From: Novipirellula galeiformis
GTDB taxonomy: Bacteria; Planctomycetota; Planctomycetia; Pirellulales; Pirellulaceae
Assembly: GCF_007860095.1 (NCBI RefSeq)
Contig: NZ_SJPT01000002.1
Location: 62,001-126,000, forward strand
DNA: 64,000 nucleotides
Reading direction: 5' to 3'
Numbering within the stretch: the stretch's first letter is position 1; each line of letters starts with the position of its first letter. Positions 43,903 through 52,724 of the stretch are shown piece by piece. Made by a program: the position numbers and the translations under genes. The notes beneath the pieces are model-generated. The model saw only the letters and a list, made by a program, of their open reading frames with translations. It had not been told where the DNA came from and searched no databases.

Positions 43903-46861
43903 TGAAGCCAACACTGTCGAGCAGATGATCCTCGACGCCTGTCAGGGGCTCGGCTGGCAGTTCGTGCCGGGGCCGCAGTTGCCTCGTCAGGCTGCGGACG
44001 TGTTCGTCGAGTCACAGCTTCGCGATGCGCTCATCCGACTCAATCCGGAAATCGCCGCTCAGCCCGATCGCGCCGATGAGGTGATCTACAAGCTCAGGGC
44101 CACTCTGCTGGCAGTTCAAAACGACGGTTTGGTTCGTAGCAACGAAGCACTCGCCGAATGGATGCGGAACGACAAAACAATGCCGTTTGGCCAGAACGGC
44201 GAACACACCACGGTTCGACTGATTGATTTCGACGATCCCGCGAACAACGAATTGATCGCTTGCAACCAATGGACGTACAAAGTTGGCAAGCTAGAAAAAC
44301 GCTTCGACATTGTCCTGCTAATCAACGGTTTGCCCGTCGTGGTCGGCGAGGCCAAGACGCCTGTGCGGCCGGCGGTAACTTGGGTCGATGGCGCCAGCCA
44401 AATTCACGACGACTATGAACAAAGCGTTCCAGCGATGTTCGTGCCGAACATTTTCAGCTTCGCCAGCGACGGACGGGCTTACCGTTACGGTTCGATTCGG
44501 ATGCCGCTGACGATCTGGGGTCCGTGGCGAGTGGGCTCGCAGCCGGGTCAAGCGGGTGGCGTTCACGAAAAGCCTGCAGACTTTGCCAAGAGTGGCTTGC
44601 CCAAGACCGATGCCGCGTTTGAAAAGGGATCGCTGGCCGACGTTCGCAAAACGGTCGAAAGCATGCTGCGACCGGGAGTCGTGCTGGACATTCTGCAAAA
44701 CTTCACGGTCTTCGCAACGGACAAGAAACACCGACGCATCAAGATCATCTGCCGCTACCAGCAATACGAAGGCACGAACCTGATCGTCCAGCGCGTGATC
44801 GACGGGCGGATCAAGAAGGGGCTCATTTGGCACTTCCAGGGCAGCGGTAAATCGTTGCTGATGGTTTTCACCGCACAGAAGCTTCGGATGCATCCCAAGC
44901 TCGGCAACCCGACTGTGTTGATCGTTGTCGACCGGATCGACCTGGATACGCAGATCACCGCGACGTTCAACGCGGCTGATGTGCCGAACACGATCAAAGC
45001 GGAAAGCCGCAGCAAGTTGCAACAACTGCTGGCCAAGGACGTCCGCAAGATCATCATCACAACGATTCACAAGTTCGGCGAGGCCGATGGCGAACTGAAC
45101 GCCCGTGACAACATCATAGCTCTGGTCGACGAAGCTCACCGTACGCAAGAAGGCGATCTTGGTCGCAAGATGCGGGAAGCCCTACCTAATACGTTCCTGT
45201 TCGGTTTGACAGGCACGCCGATCAATCGAGCCGACAAGAATACGTTCTATGCCTTCGGTGCCGACGAAGACAAATCCGGCTACCTGACTCGCTACTCGTT
45301 CCAAGAATCGATCCGCGACGGGGCGACGCTGCCGCTGCACTTTGAGGCTCCCGATGTCAAGCTACGGATCGACCAAGCCGCCATCGATGAAGCCTATGCC
45401 GAAATCACCGGCCAACTAAGCGAACAAGATCGTGATGACCTTGGCAAGCGAGCAGCCAAGATGGCGGTGCTTGTGAAATCGCCTGAACGCGTCGACGGCA
45501 TCTGTGAACACATCGTCAACCACTTTCAATCGAAGGTCGATCCGAACGGTTTCAAAGGGATTGTGGTCACATTCGATCGGCAGTGCTGCGACCTCTACAA
45601 GAAGGCGATTGACCGGATCACCGAAGACCCCGACATGTCGGCAGTCGTGATGTCGGTCAATTCCGGCGAGACGCAATACGACGACTATCGTCTCGACCGC
45701 GACGCCGAAGAAAAACTACTTGACCGTTTCCGCGATCCAACCGACCCACTGAAACTGCTGATCGTGACGTCGAAGTTATTGACGGGTTTCGACGCGCCGA
45801 TCTTACAGGCCCAGTACCTCGACAAGCCAATGAAGGATCGCAACCTGCTGCAAACGATCTGCCGCACGAACCGTGTCGCCGATGGCAAGTCGCATGGCTT
45901 AATTGTCGACTACATCGGTATCTTCGACGACGTCGCCAAGGCACTCGCCTTCGACGAGAAAGCGGTCCAGTCGGTCATCACGAACCTGGACGAATTGAAA
46001 GCCGAGTTGCCCGAAAAGCTGAAGGTCTGCTTGGCGTTCTTTCCGAATGTGGATCGCACGCTCGATGGCTACGAAGGATTGCTGCTAGCCCAGGACTGCT
46101 TGCCCGACAACGAAACCCGCGACAAGTTCGCTGGCGAGTTTTCGGTTCTCGCACGTTTGTGGGAAGCCCTCTCGCCGGACTCATGCTTAACACCACACGA
46201 AGTCGACTACCGATGGCTTGGCCAAGTCTACGAGTCGGTGAAACCGGCCAGCGGAAACGGTCGCCTGCTCTGGCACGCCCTCGGTGCGAAGACGATCGAA
46301 CTAATTCACGACAACACCCATCTCGAAAGCGTCACCGACGACCTCGACGCATTGGTCATGGACGCGGACCTAATCGAAGCCGTGGAAGAGGCCAAAGGCC
46401 GAGCCCGAAAGATCGCCCTGCAATTGGTTGCACGACTACGCAAGCACGCTGGCGACCCGAAGTTCGTCGAGCTAGGCGAACGCCTGGAAAAACTGAAAGA
46501 ACGTCACGACCAAGGCCTCGACGACAGTCGCAAATTCCTCAAAGAGATTTTGCGTCTGGCTCAAGACGTCGTCCACGCGGAAAAGGAAACACCGCCGGAA
46601 GAAGTCCAAGGACAGGGCAAAGCGGCGTTAACAGAGTTGTTCGAAGAGATTCGTAACGACAAGACACCGATCGTGGTCGAGAAGATCGTCGCCGACATCG
46701 ACGACATCGTACGAATCGTCCGTTTTGACGGTTGGCAAGCGGTCGGCGCTGGTCAACGAGAAGTCAAGAAAGCACTCCGGCGTACACTTCTAAAATACAA
46801 ACTCCACGGCGACCAAGAGTTGTTCGACCGTGCGTATGGCTACATCGAGCAGTATTACTAA
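43895..46861 (+). CDS. hsdR: type I restriction endonuclease subunit R
   Basis: I choose ATG 43,895 (after GGGGT) over an ATG 8 codons upstream. The 988-aa protein has an N-terminal nuclease domain with DIVLLINGLPVVVGEAKTP (D...ExK at about residues 143-160). Superfamily 2 motor motifs follow: FQGSGKSLLM at about 315, VDEAHRTQ at about 410, FGLTGTPI, and a QTICRTNR motif VI. A helical C-terminal region ends the protein. Codon use is G/C-rich like hsdM2, unlike the retron genes just upstream. It overlaps the RT stop by 8 bases, and this arrangement places the retron cassette between S and R. Confidence 0.93.
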   Translation: MFDEANTVEQMILDACQGLGWQFVPGPQLPRQAADVFVESQLRDALIRLNPEIAAQPDRADEVIYKLRATLLAVQNDGLVRSNEALAEWMRNDKTMPFGQNGEHTTVRLIDFDDPANNELIACNQWTYKVGKLEKRFDIVLLINGLPVVVGEAKTPVRPAVTWVDGASQIHDDYEQSVPAMFVPNIFSFASDGRAYRYGSIRMPLTIWGPWRVGSQPGQAGGVHEKPADFAKSGLPKTDAAFEKGSLADVRKTVESMLRPGVVLDILQNFTVFATDKKHRRIKIICRYQQYEGTNLIVQRVIDGRIKKGLIWHFQGSGKSLLMVFTAQKLRMHPKLGNPTVLIVVDRIDLDTQITATFNAADVPNTIKAESRSKLQQLLAKDVRKIIITTIHKFGEADGELNARDNIIALVDEAHRTQEGDLGRKMREALPNTFLFGLTGTPINRADKNTFYAFGADEDKSGYLTRYSFQESIRDGATLPLHFEAPDVKLRIDQAAIDEAYAEITGQLSEQDRDDLGKRAAKMAVLVKSPERVDGICEHIVNHFQSKVDPNGFKGIVVTFDRQCCDLYKKAIDRITEDPDMSAVVMSVNSGETQYDDYRLDRDAEEKLLDRFRDPTDPLKLLIVTSKLLTGFDAPILQAQYLDKPMKDRNLLQTICRTNRVADGKSHGLIVDYIGIFDDVAKALAFDEKAVQSVITNLDELKAELPEKLKVCLAFFPNVDRTLDGYEGLLLAQDCLPDNETRDKFAGEFSVLARLWEALSPDSCLTPHEVDYRWLGQVYESVKPASGNGRLLWHALGAKTIELIHDNTHLESVTDDLDALVMDADLIEAVEEAKGRARKIALQLVARLRKHAGDPKFVELGERLEKLKERHDQGLDDSRKFLKEILRLAQDVVHAEKETPPEEVQGQGKAALTELFEEIRNDKTPIVVEKIVADIDDIVRIVRFDGWQAVGAGQREVKKALRRTLLKYKLHGDQELFDRAYGYIEQYY

Positions 46862-46894
46862 TACATCATTTGGACACTTAACAGAAACGCAACT

Positions 46895-47941
46895 ATGAGC
46901 GATGAGCCAGAACCGACATCGTATCAACTCGTCAAATGCAATACGGTTGAAGATTTTTATCGAACTGTCACAAGGTACATGGCTCCACGCGAGACGAATG
47001 CTGGCGGACGCTCCGTCTTTCGCGGGGTAGGAGACTCAGATTATCTTTTGTGCCCGTCAGTATTCCGCCAAGATCCTGCTCGAAGTGATGTCGACTTAGA
47101 AGTCAGTGACCTCATTTTTTTCCTTCGTCAGTGTTCTATTTCTGGCATGCCTTTGCCTCCAATGCACGACGACTTGAATTCAGCAATTTACGTCCACAAC
47201 GATATTGCCTTCGATTGGAAGGCCAATCACGCATGTTCCTGGCCGTGTCAGCATGTGCTTCCATTCCTCGCATTGGCGCAGCACCATGGCGTTTCAACAC
47301 GGCTTCTTGATTGGACGTACGATCCAATGATCGCAATATACTTCGCTGCAACGAGTTCAATGGAGCATGTCGCAACCGCCTTTAAGCTCAAGCACGGCGA
47401 AGACTTGCTAGGTTTCAATCGCGATCGTTTTGATCCATTGCAATTGGCATATAAAAGCTACCTTCCCTGGTCTGATTCGACTGTTCCGAAGTCACTCGCA
47501 GTGTGGTGTACTTCGGTTGCTGCCGTAAAAGCAACTGGGGGCAGTAACGAATCTAACCTCAATACGGTTGAGCTAGTTCATGTCCCTCGATCCTTGGCGC
47601 CGAATATTTTGGCGCAGAAAGGTCTCTTCACCTTAGTGCGAGGTTTTCTGGGCAACACACCCATTCTTTGTGTAGACGAAGCAATTGCTGCTTGGCGGTG
47701 TGAAAATGAGGATGCCTTCAATAAGATCCATCCAACAGAACATCGAGAAGTTGTGAAGGTAACACTTCCGACCAAATTGGTCGCTGGCCTTTGCGAGTTG
47801 CTCTGGCAGCTCGAGATCACACCCGCGACGGTAATGCCGGGCTTCGCTGGTGCTGCTAAGGCTCTACGTTGGGCGCAACTTGCTTATGCACTGGACAAGC
47901 GGGCGCAACCTTATCTTCAGAAGGGTGACTCACTACTCTGA
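46895..47941 (+). CDS. FRG-domain protein
   Basis: The 348-aa product holds SVFRGVGDSDYLLCPSVFR at about residue 41 and LALAQHHGVSTRLLDWTYDP followed by IAIYFAA at about residue 125. This is the FRG domain pattern (FRG..D, then aQH.G..TRLLDWT..P..A..FA). FRG proteins are frequent cargo of phage and defence islands; their activity is not established. It lies 34 bases after hsdR in the same direction and may be the last gene of the operon. No strong ribosome site precedes the ATG. Confidence 0.85.
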   Translation: MSDEPEPTSYQLVKCNTVEDFYRTVTRYMAPRETNAGGRSVFRGVGDSDYLLCPSVFRQDPARSDVDLEVSDLIFFLRQCSISGMPLPPMHDDLNSAIYVHNDIAFDWKANHACSWPCQHVLPFLALAQHHGVSTRLLDWTYDPMIAIYFAATSSMEHVATAFKLKHGEDLLGFNRDRFDPLQLAYKSYLPWSDSTVPKSLAVWCTSVAAVKATGGSNESNLNTVELVHVPRSLAPNILAQKGLFTLVRGFLGNTPILCVDEAIAAWRCENEDAFNKIHPTEHREVVKVTLPTKLVAGLCELLWQLEITPATVMPGFAGAAKALRWAQLAYALDKRAQPYLQKGDSLL

Positions 47942-48867
47942 TTTTACTCTTAGTTGCATTAGCGGATATGTCACGGCTTTCTTCCAACCCATCGATTCAC
48001 CCAGCCAGCCGACGCATGCGACGTTGCCGTCGTGCAGCCTTGTCGCGAGCATTTTTTTTGACCGTTGGCCTCCGTTTGCACGCGTTTTGTCTACGGCAAT
48101 AAGTTCTGGGAATAACTCCAGAACAGCGCTGGATGTGTTTTCGAGATAACGGTGACTGTGTGGTCGCGTTGATCCACTAAGCCAAAAATTGCAACTTATC
48201 AGACGCGCCAACGCCCTACGATTACCATCGCGTCGACTACGACGGAGTGGGTAAAGGGATGCGCCGTATTGAACGCGGCGAACCACTCCATGAAAATGCC
48301 TCGGATGCGAATCCGGCTTGCGGGAATCGAGCGGTCGGCCACGACAAGGACTCTGTCGCATCGCGTAACGCGACTACGAGCCAAATCCGCGTCACTATCG
48401 AGCTGACCACTCGATGCGTTAAATCGCCGACAGGAATCATCAGGGCTAATCAAAGTACCCAAGTCGCCCCTGCGGTTCAGATGTGCCGGCGGAAAGTTGG
48501 CACGGTTTATTAATTCCAACGTCATAAGAACCGTTGCCATGCTTCGGCTCTTGCTGGACGCCGCTAGCTTCGGCTTCGCGAGCTGAACGAGTGCTGGAAA
48601 CCCGTCCGATGCCTCAAGCTGCGTCTACGGAAGCAGCCTGACCAGTTATCGATGACGTCGAGCGTCACTCCCCGACGAGAATCCGTGTAACGCGATTAAA
48701 AAGTGGAAGGCTGGCGCGCGGGTAGCTGAACGAAACTGGAAAAACGTACGTCGCCACCAAGTGCGAGCGAAAGTGAATGGCTCGTGGTTGGGCCGTTAAT
48801 TTGCGGGCTCAGGCAAGTCAGTAAGACTCCACTTGCTTAGGACGAATCCACTCCCGTTTAGCTTCAT
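47942..48867. other. 926-bp stretch without a recognisable gene
   Basis: Frames on both strands are short and of improbable composition. A T8 run at 48,052-48,059 could end read-through from the FRG gene. The region may be degraded DNA between the defence half and the replication half of the element. Confidence 0.35.
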
Positions 48868-49527
48868 TCAGAGCTTCTCTCGTGTATTTGACTCAATATC
48901 CAAAAAAACGCGTACGAGCTCAGATAAAATTATCATTCCACCCCCGGTGACCAAGCTTGAGAAAATCGTAAGAAAAGCGCTTCCTATCAAAATTTCGTTT
49001 TCGGTTCCTAACCCTCGCATAAAGGCAAGTGATCCACCTAAAATCCCGAAAACGATTGTTAAAACACCGAGAATCCAAAGGAGCCTGATGTACGAATGGA
49101 GGGCCGGATACCGTTGTCGCGACGCCTGTTCCGCGTTGCTTTGCTTCAATCCTACAGTTGTTTTGGACTTACGCTGAGCCTCTTGAGCCTCTTTTTGCTC
49201 TTGCATCTGCGCTTCTAGGATTTGCCTCTCGTTTTCCTTCTGAAGAGCTTCTTTTTCGGCTTGCTCTTTAGCCTGTTCAGATGCAACTCGAAGTTCCTCT
49301 TGTTTGGCTGCTTCTTTCTTTTTGGCTTCCAAAGCCATTAGTTCTTTATGCCGATTCCACTCATCAAGTTTTTCTTTCCCGGGCACTTGGAACGACGCTG
49401 AGCACTCGGGGCAATTGTCTGGTTGACCAGCTTCTTCAAGCGCCGAGCTCAAGCCGATTTTGCATTTAGGACATTGATACTTGGTGGTGTATCTTCCCAA
49501 TACCGATTTTTTTAATTGAAACTTCAT
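48868..49527 (-). CDS. zinc-ribbon, coiled-coil, two-span membrane protein
   Basis: Starting at MKFQLKKSVLGRYTTKYQ (ATG at 49,525-49,527; a second ATG 5 codons upstream is possible), the 219-aa protein has a CPKCKIGL...CPECSASF zinc ribbon at about residues 19-46. A Glu/Lys/Gln-rich coiled coil covers about 60-125. Two transmembrane spans follow, LLWILGVLTIVFGILGGSL and FLTIFSSLVTGGGMIIL. Proteins of this layout are common in planctomycetes and unknown in function. It is the only minus-strand gene of the element apart from the tRNA. Confidence 0.75.
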   Translation of the reverse strand: MKFQLKKSVLGRYTTKYQCPKCKIGLSSALEEAGQPDNCPECSASFQVPGKEKLDEWNRHKELMALEAKKKEAAKQEELRVASEQAKEQAEKEALQKENERQILEAQMQEQKEAQEAQRKSKTTVGLKQSNAEQASRQRYPALHSYIRLLWILGVLTIVFGILGGSLAFMRGLGTENEILIGSAFLTIFSSLVTGGGMIILSELVRVFLDIESNTREKL

Positions 49528-49542
49528 TGGTTTGTTCTGCAT

Positions 49543-49937
49543 TTCTTCGACGTATGGCTGGCGGGGGTAAAGGCGGGCACTCTCTGGATCACTAAAGGAT
49601 ACTTGCTGCGACCTGCTCTATTGCCAGACGTGTCTATTCGCCGCACGTGGAAACCGTCTCAGGTCAAAAGGCTTGCCACGCAAATGCTCAGATTCCAACT
49701 TGGCATCTAGGATCTCAAAGCAATCAGAATGACAAAGGTCGCACTTGCCACGGCCCTGGTGGCTTGGAAAATGGGTTCTGTGGTCCTATTAACCACACAT
49801 AACCGCAATGTCACCACTGATCCGGTGACGCATGTGGGTAAGCGACTGATCCTCGCTGAACGACCTGACCGAGTGATGGGATTACCTTGCGTTCGCTCGG
49901 TTGGGTCGGCCCTTTCCTGAAACAAGGTAATTCTCTG
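49543..49937. promoter_or_regulatory. probable control region of the replication operon
   Basis: This gap separates the divergent membrane-protein gene and the rightward operon. It contains TGTGGT-cctatta-ACCACA (49,779-49,797) and GTCACC-actgatcc-GGTGAC (49,810-49,829), two inverted repeats in a row that could be operators. A 63-codon frame across them is not convincing as a gene. Confidence 0.35.
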
Positions 49938-50972
49938 ATGGCTGACAATGATGTAGAGCTAAAACCGCGCGAACTGACGTGGCGAGACCTCGCTGCCGAC
50001 GCATACAAGACTGCCGAACTCGTCGTGGAATCGCTGTCAAAAAACTGGATGCCCGAGCCCAACACCTGGTGGATGCGAGACGGTAAGCCGCTGTCGATCG
50101 ACGAAACGGCTGAGCTACTCCAGGAACGCCTGGATTGGCTGGAAGGCCGGTACGCCCACCTGCGGAGCATGTTCGATCGCATGCAGCCGCTGTTAGACGA
50201 TATGGATGAATTCACGATTCCGTCCCACCCTGTTTACTACACTTGGCACCCGGGGATGGAAACCGTCATCGTCCCTGAGTCTGAGTATCAAGCAGCATGG
50301 CAGGCTATCGCTGACGTAGAGAGCCGCATTGCGTTCTGGAACCTGATGGCGCCCGACCACTATCGTGATGCAAGCTACATCGCTGAGAAGCCGGAAGAGG
50401 AGCGAACACCGCAAGAGATCGACCGATTGCAGCGGTACCGAGACCGCCAATCCAATAAACCATTTCCGCCACACGTTCAGAAGTTGATTCTTGATAGGTT
50501 GCGAAAAGAGCAGGCCAAAATCAGAAGAGACTTTGCGATCGGACTGACTGATGAGCTACCACCGCCTGCACTGGATCCGATCTACGACACGCGACCGACG
50601 CGAAAAGGTGCGGCTAAGGCAGACGAGCCGATCGGCGATGAGTCGGGTGAGCCCCGACTAGAAACGCCAGAAGAGAAGAGGCTGGTCGCGTTACGCGAAT
50701 TTGCAAGGCACAAATGGGCGGTCGGAACAGACAGCTATCGGCTGGCGGATTCAGTAGCGAATGGTGTGACTGACTACGGCGATATCTTGGATGCGTTAAT
50801 CCCGGGTGTAGATCGATCACCCCAAACAAAGCGATTTGCCGCCATTAAGAAGGTCGTCAACGATGCGCTGCGAGAGAGCAAAAAGAACATGCACATCGAC
50901 AAAGACGGAGCGAATGACGTGAGGCTCTGCTATGGCTATCAGGAGAAAAAAGCAAGGAAAAGAAAATCCTGA
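49938..50972 (+). CDS. hypothetical protein, 344 aa, first gene of replication module
   Basis: ATG 49,938 follows AAGGTAA at a suitable distance; a longer frame to 49,887 lacks one. The protein is highly charged and mostly helical, beginning MADNDVELKPRELTWRDLAA. Its N-terminal part (LLQERLDWLEGRYAHLRSMF) is coiled-coil-like, and the lysine-rich tail ends YQEKKARKRKS. I do not recognise it. Tight co-orientation with the small HTH and helicase genes suggests a role in replication or control of the element. Confidence 0.65.
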   Translation: MADNDVELKPRELTWRDLAADAYKTAELVVESLSKNWMPEPNTWWMRDGKPLSIDETAELLQERLDWLEGRYAHLRSMFDRMQPLLDDMDEFTIPSHPVYYTWHPGMETVIVPESEYQAAWQAIADVESRIAFWNLMAPDHYRDASYIAEKPEEERTPQEIDRLQRYRDRQSNKPFPPHVQKLILDRLRKEQAKIRRDFAIGLTDELPPPALDPIYDTRPTRKGAAKADEPIGDESGEPRLETPEEKRLVALREFARHKWAVGTDSYRLADSVANGVTDYGDILDALIPGVDRSPQTKRFAAIKKVVNDALRESKKNMHIDKDGANDVRLCYGYQEKKARKRKS

Positions 50973-51045
50973 TAACTCCGTGGGAAGATTCTGATAACTC
51001 GCCTGCCATAGCATTCCCCCATAACGCCACAGATGGAGGACACCG

Positions 51046-51234
51046 ATGGCAAAAAATCAGAAAACCGGATGCGATATCGTATCGATCCCCAGCGAGCAGA
51101 CGCTCCGATCCAAACTTAGGGTCATCGTTGCGGAGGCAAAGCGGCTAGAGCTACTGATTAGCACTGCACGTGAGCTTGAGCGCATCGAGCTAGAGGCAAC
51201 CACCCCCGAGTCGACGGAGGTGCCCCGTGGCTGA
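51046..51234 (+). CDS. small protein, 62 aa
   Basis: ATG 51,046 is preceded by GGAGGACACCG, a strong ribosome binding site, which is the main support. The product (MAKNQKTGCDIVSIPSEQ...) is a predicted helix, LRVIVAEAKRLELLISTARE, and may form a short coiled coil. Its 3' end overlaps the GTG start of the next gene by 8 bases, consistent with coupled translation. Function unknown. Confidence 0.65.
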   Translation: MAKNQKTGCDIVSIPSEQTLRSKLRVIVAEAKRLELLISTARELERIELEATTPESTEVPRG

Positions 51235-51517
51235 TCTATCTATCACTGCCAGCGTCAGTCCCGAGGACCGCGCGGCTATTGTGGCGGACGTGGTAGCTGC
51301 AATGCGTCCCCTGCTATCCGAGTCCCATGAGCCCAGGCTCGTGGACGGAGACCGTATGGCCGACCTGCTGGGCGTATCTCGTCCCACCGTGGACAGACTA
51401 CGGGCTGCGGGAGAAATCCCCAGCGTACTGCTCGGCCGACGACGACTGTACCAGCCGGCCGCCGTTGTCGCGGCATTGGCGGCAGCCAACGAAAATGGGA
51501 GCGACAGCCCATGTTAG
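51227..51517 (+). CDS. excisionase-like helix-turn-helix protein
   Basis: The 96-aa protein (GTG 51,227) contains GDRMADLLGVSRPTVDRLRA followed by AGEIPSVLLGRRRLYQPAAV. This is the MerR/excisionase-type winged HTH pattern (AA.LLGVSR.TV.RL...G.IP....G.RR.Y). Such proteins act as recombination directionality factors or as regulators in integrative elements. It overlaps genes on both sides. The integrase is 3 kb downstream in the same direction, so it is the best candidate for Xis. Confidence 0.75.
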   Translation: MADLSITASVSPEDRAAIVADVVAAMRPLLSESHEPRLVDGDRMADLLGVSRPTVDRLRAAGEIPSVLLGRRRLYQPAAVVAALAAANENGSDSPC

Positions 51518-51978
51518 TCGACCGTCGCCCCCACAAAGATCGCTCTGGCAGGCGAGTACCCACAAATCATAGCGGACGATCTGACCGAGCCAAATCCAAA
51601 AATGGACCAAGCTCGGTCAGGATCGCAGGACGCGTGCGTGAAATCGCCCTTCATATAGCCGAAATGGAGGCATCTGATCGTCTCGCGATACGCCAGGCAC
51701 TGCATCGCCGCCGACGGCAGCTACTGACCGAACAAGGCTATTCTTCCGACGAGATCGACCACATCGAGGACATTCGTTTGGGCGTCACGTATCACGTGCT
51801 TTGTGCGATGGCCCAATGTTCGAATGTTTGGGGCGACGATGAAGGCTTGCTACACGTAGAGGGCACCCGAGCTGAGCACTTTGCCAAACGACTGCACCGC
51901 TACAACACGGTCCCAACTGGGCACGATCACAGCCTAGCCGCCGTGGTCTATACACGACTGACTGGGGGTGAGGCATGA
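51511..51978 (+). CDS. hypothetical protein, 155 aa
   Basis: The ATG at 51,511 overlaps the end of the HTH gene (ATGTTAG), and its own stop overlaps the next start by 4 bases. The product is basic at the N-terminus, then helical (IALHIAEMEASDRLAIRQAL, RRRRQLLTEQGYSSDEIDHI). No family recognised. Conservation of overlaps on both sides supports it as a real gene of the replication operon. Confidence 0.6.
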   Translation: MLVDRRPHKDRSGRRVPTNHSGRSDRAKSKNGPSSVRIAGRVREIALHIAEMEASDRLAIRQALHRRRRQLLTEQGYSSDEIDHIEDIRLGVTYHVLCAMAQCSNVWGDDEGLLHVEGTRAEHFAKRLHRYNTVPTGHDHSLAAVVYTRLTGGEA

Positions 51979-52724
51979 GCGACTACCCAGAGCGTCCGCC
52001 CTACTACGCAATGCGCTACATCCGGTGGATTAGCGAGTCCGGAATATCACACGAGATCGGTGTTAATGGGTTCGCTGTCCTCGTGGCAGTCGTGGCGATG
52101 GAGGATGAGCTGCGATACAGCCGACCTCCTAACTTTTACAATGACCAGCTTGCCCGGAGATGTGGCCTAGCATCAGAGCATGCGTTGATTCGCGCCAGAA
52201 AAAGGTGCGAGGCTGAGGGGCTGCTCGTCTACGAAAGGGGGGCAAAGCGTAATCCAGGGGTCTACTACGTAACAGGATTCACTGCGCCTAGCGCAGTGAA
52301 AGCGAAGGCAACGGACCAGGATTCACTGCGTCTAGCGCAGGGAAATCGCAGGCATAGCGCAGCGAAAGCGGCGCCCTCCATACCTAGTCCTATGCCTATG
52401 CCTAAGAAGAAGCCTGAGCCTACTTTTGATCCTGCGAAAATGGATCTGCCATTTAGCTCTGACGCGTTCCGAGAGGCATGGATCGACTTCTGCGATATGA
52501 GGCGAGAAGAGAAGAAGCCGATGACACCTACTGCCGCCAAAGTAGCGCTGAGGAAGTTACTCGGATGGGGTGAGGCTGTCGCGATTTCGTCGCTCGAAAA
52601 CAGTACGGCTAATCAGTGGAAGGGATTGTTCCGACCGGACAAGCAAAGAGGACAAGCGGGCGACCACGAGCAGAGGACACCACCGACACCACCACCACGA
52701 CACGCGAGAACCGACAATGAGTGA
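51975..52724 (+). CDS. winged-helix replication-initiator-like protein
   Basis: The 249-aa protein starts MSDYPERPPYYAMRYIRWI. An N-terminal winged helix is seen in VNGFAVLVAVVAMEDELRYS, NDQLARRCGLASEHALIRAR and AEGLLVYERGAKRNPGVYYV. After a proline-rich linker (PSPMPMPKKKPEP) there is a C-terminal helical domain AFREAWIDFCDMRREEKKPM. This resembles phage or plasmid initiator/helicase-loader proteins that precede DnaB-like genes. It overlaps the helicase start by 8 bases. It contains several near-repeats of GCGCAG/TAGCGCAG around 52,285-52,365 that might be iterons for origin binding, though this is uncertain. Confidence 0.65.
   Translation: MSDYPERPPYYAMRYIRWISESGISHEIGVNGFAVLVAVVAMEDELRYSRPPNFYNDQLARRCGLASEHALIRARKRCEAEGLLVYERGAKRNPGVYYVTGFTAPSAVKAKATDQDSLRLAQGNRRHSAAKAAPSIPSPMPMPKKKPEPTFDPAKMDLPFSSDAFREAWIDFCDMRREEKKPMTPTAAKVALRKLLGWGEAVAISSLENSTANQWKGLFRPDKQRGQAGDHEQRTPPTPPPRHARTDNE

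Noticed and set aside
47942-48867. Search for a group II intron, tmRNA or degraded transposase
   Set aside because: No domain V-like hairpin, tRNA-like ends or transposase motifs could be found by eye.
49729-49920. 63-codon leader-like frame before the replication operon
   Set aside because: Overlaps two inverted repeats, no ribosome site, composition not convincing.
52570-52716. N-terminal extension of the DnaB-like protein
   Set aside because: It overlaps the initiator-like gene in another frame and is Arg/His-rich noise; ATG 52,717 restores a normal DnaB N-terminus.
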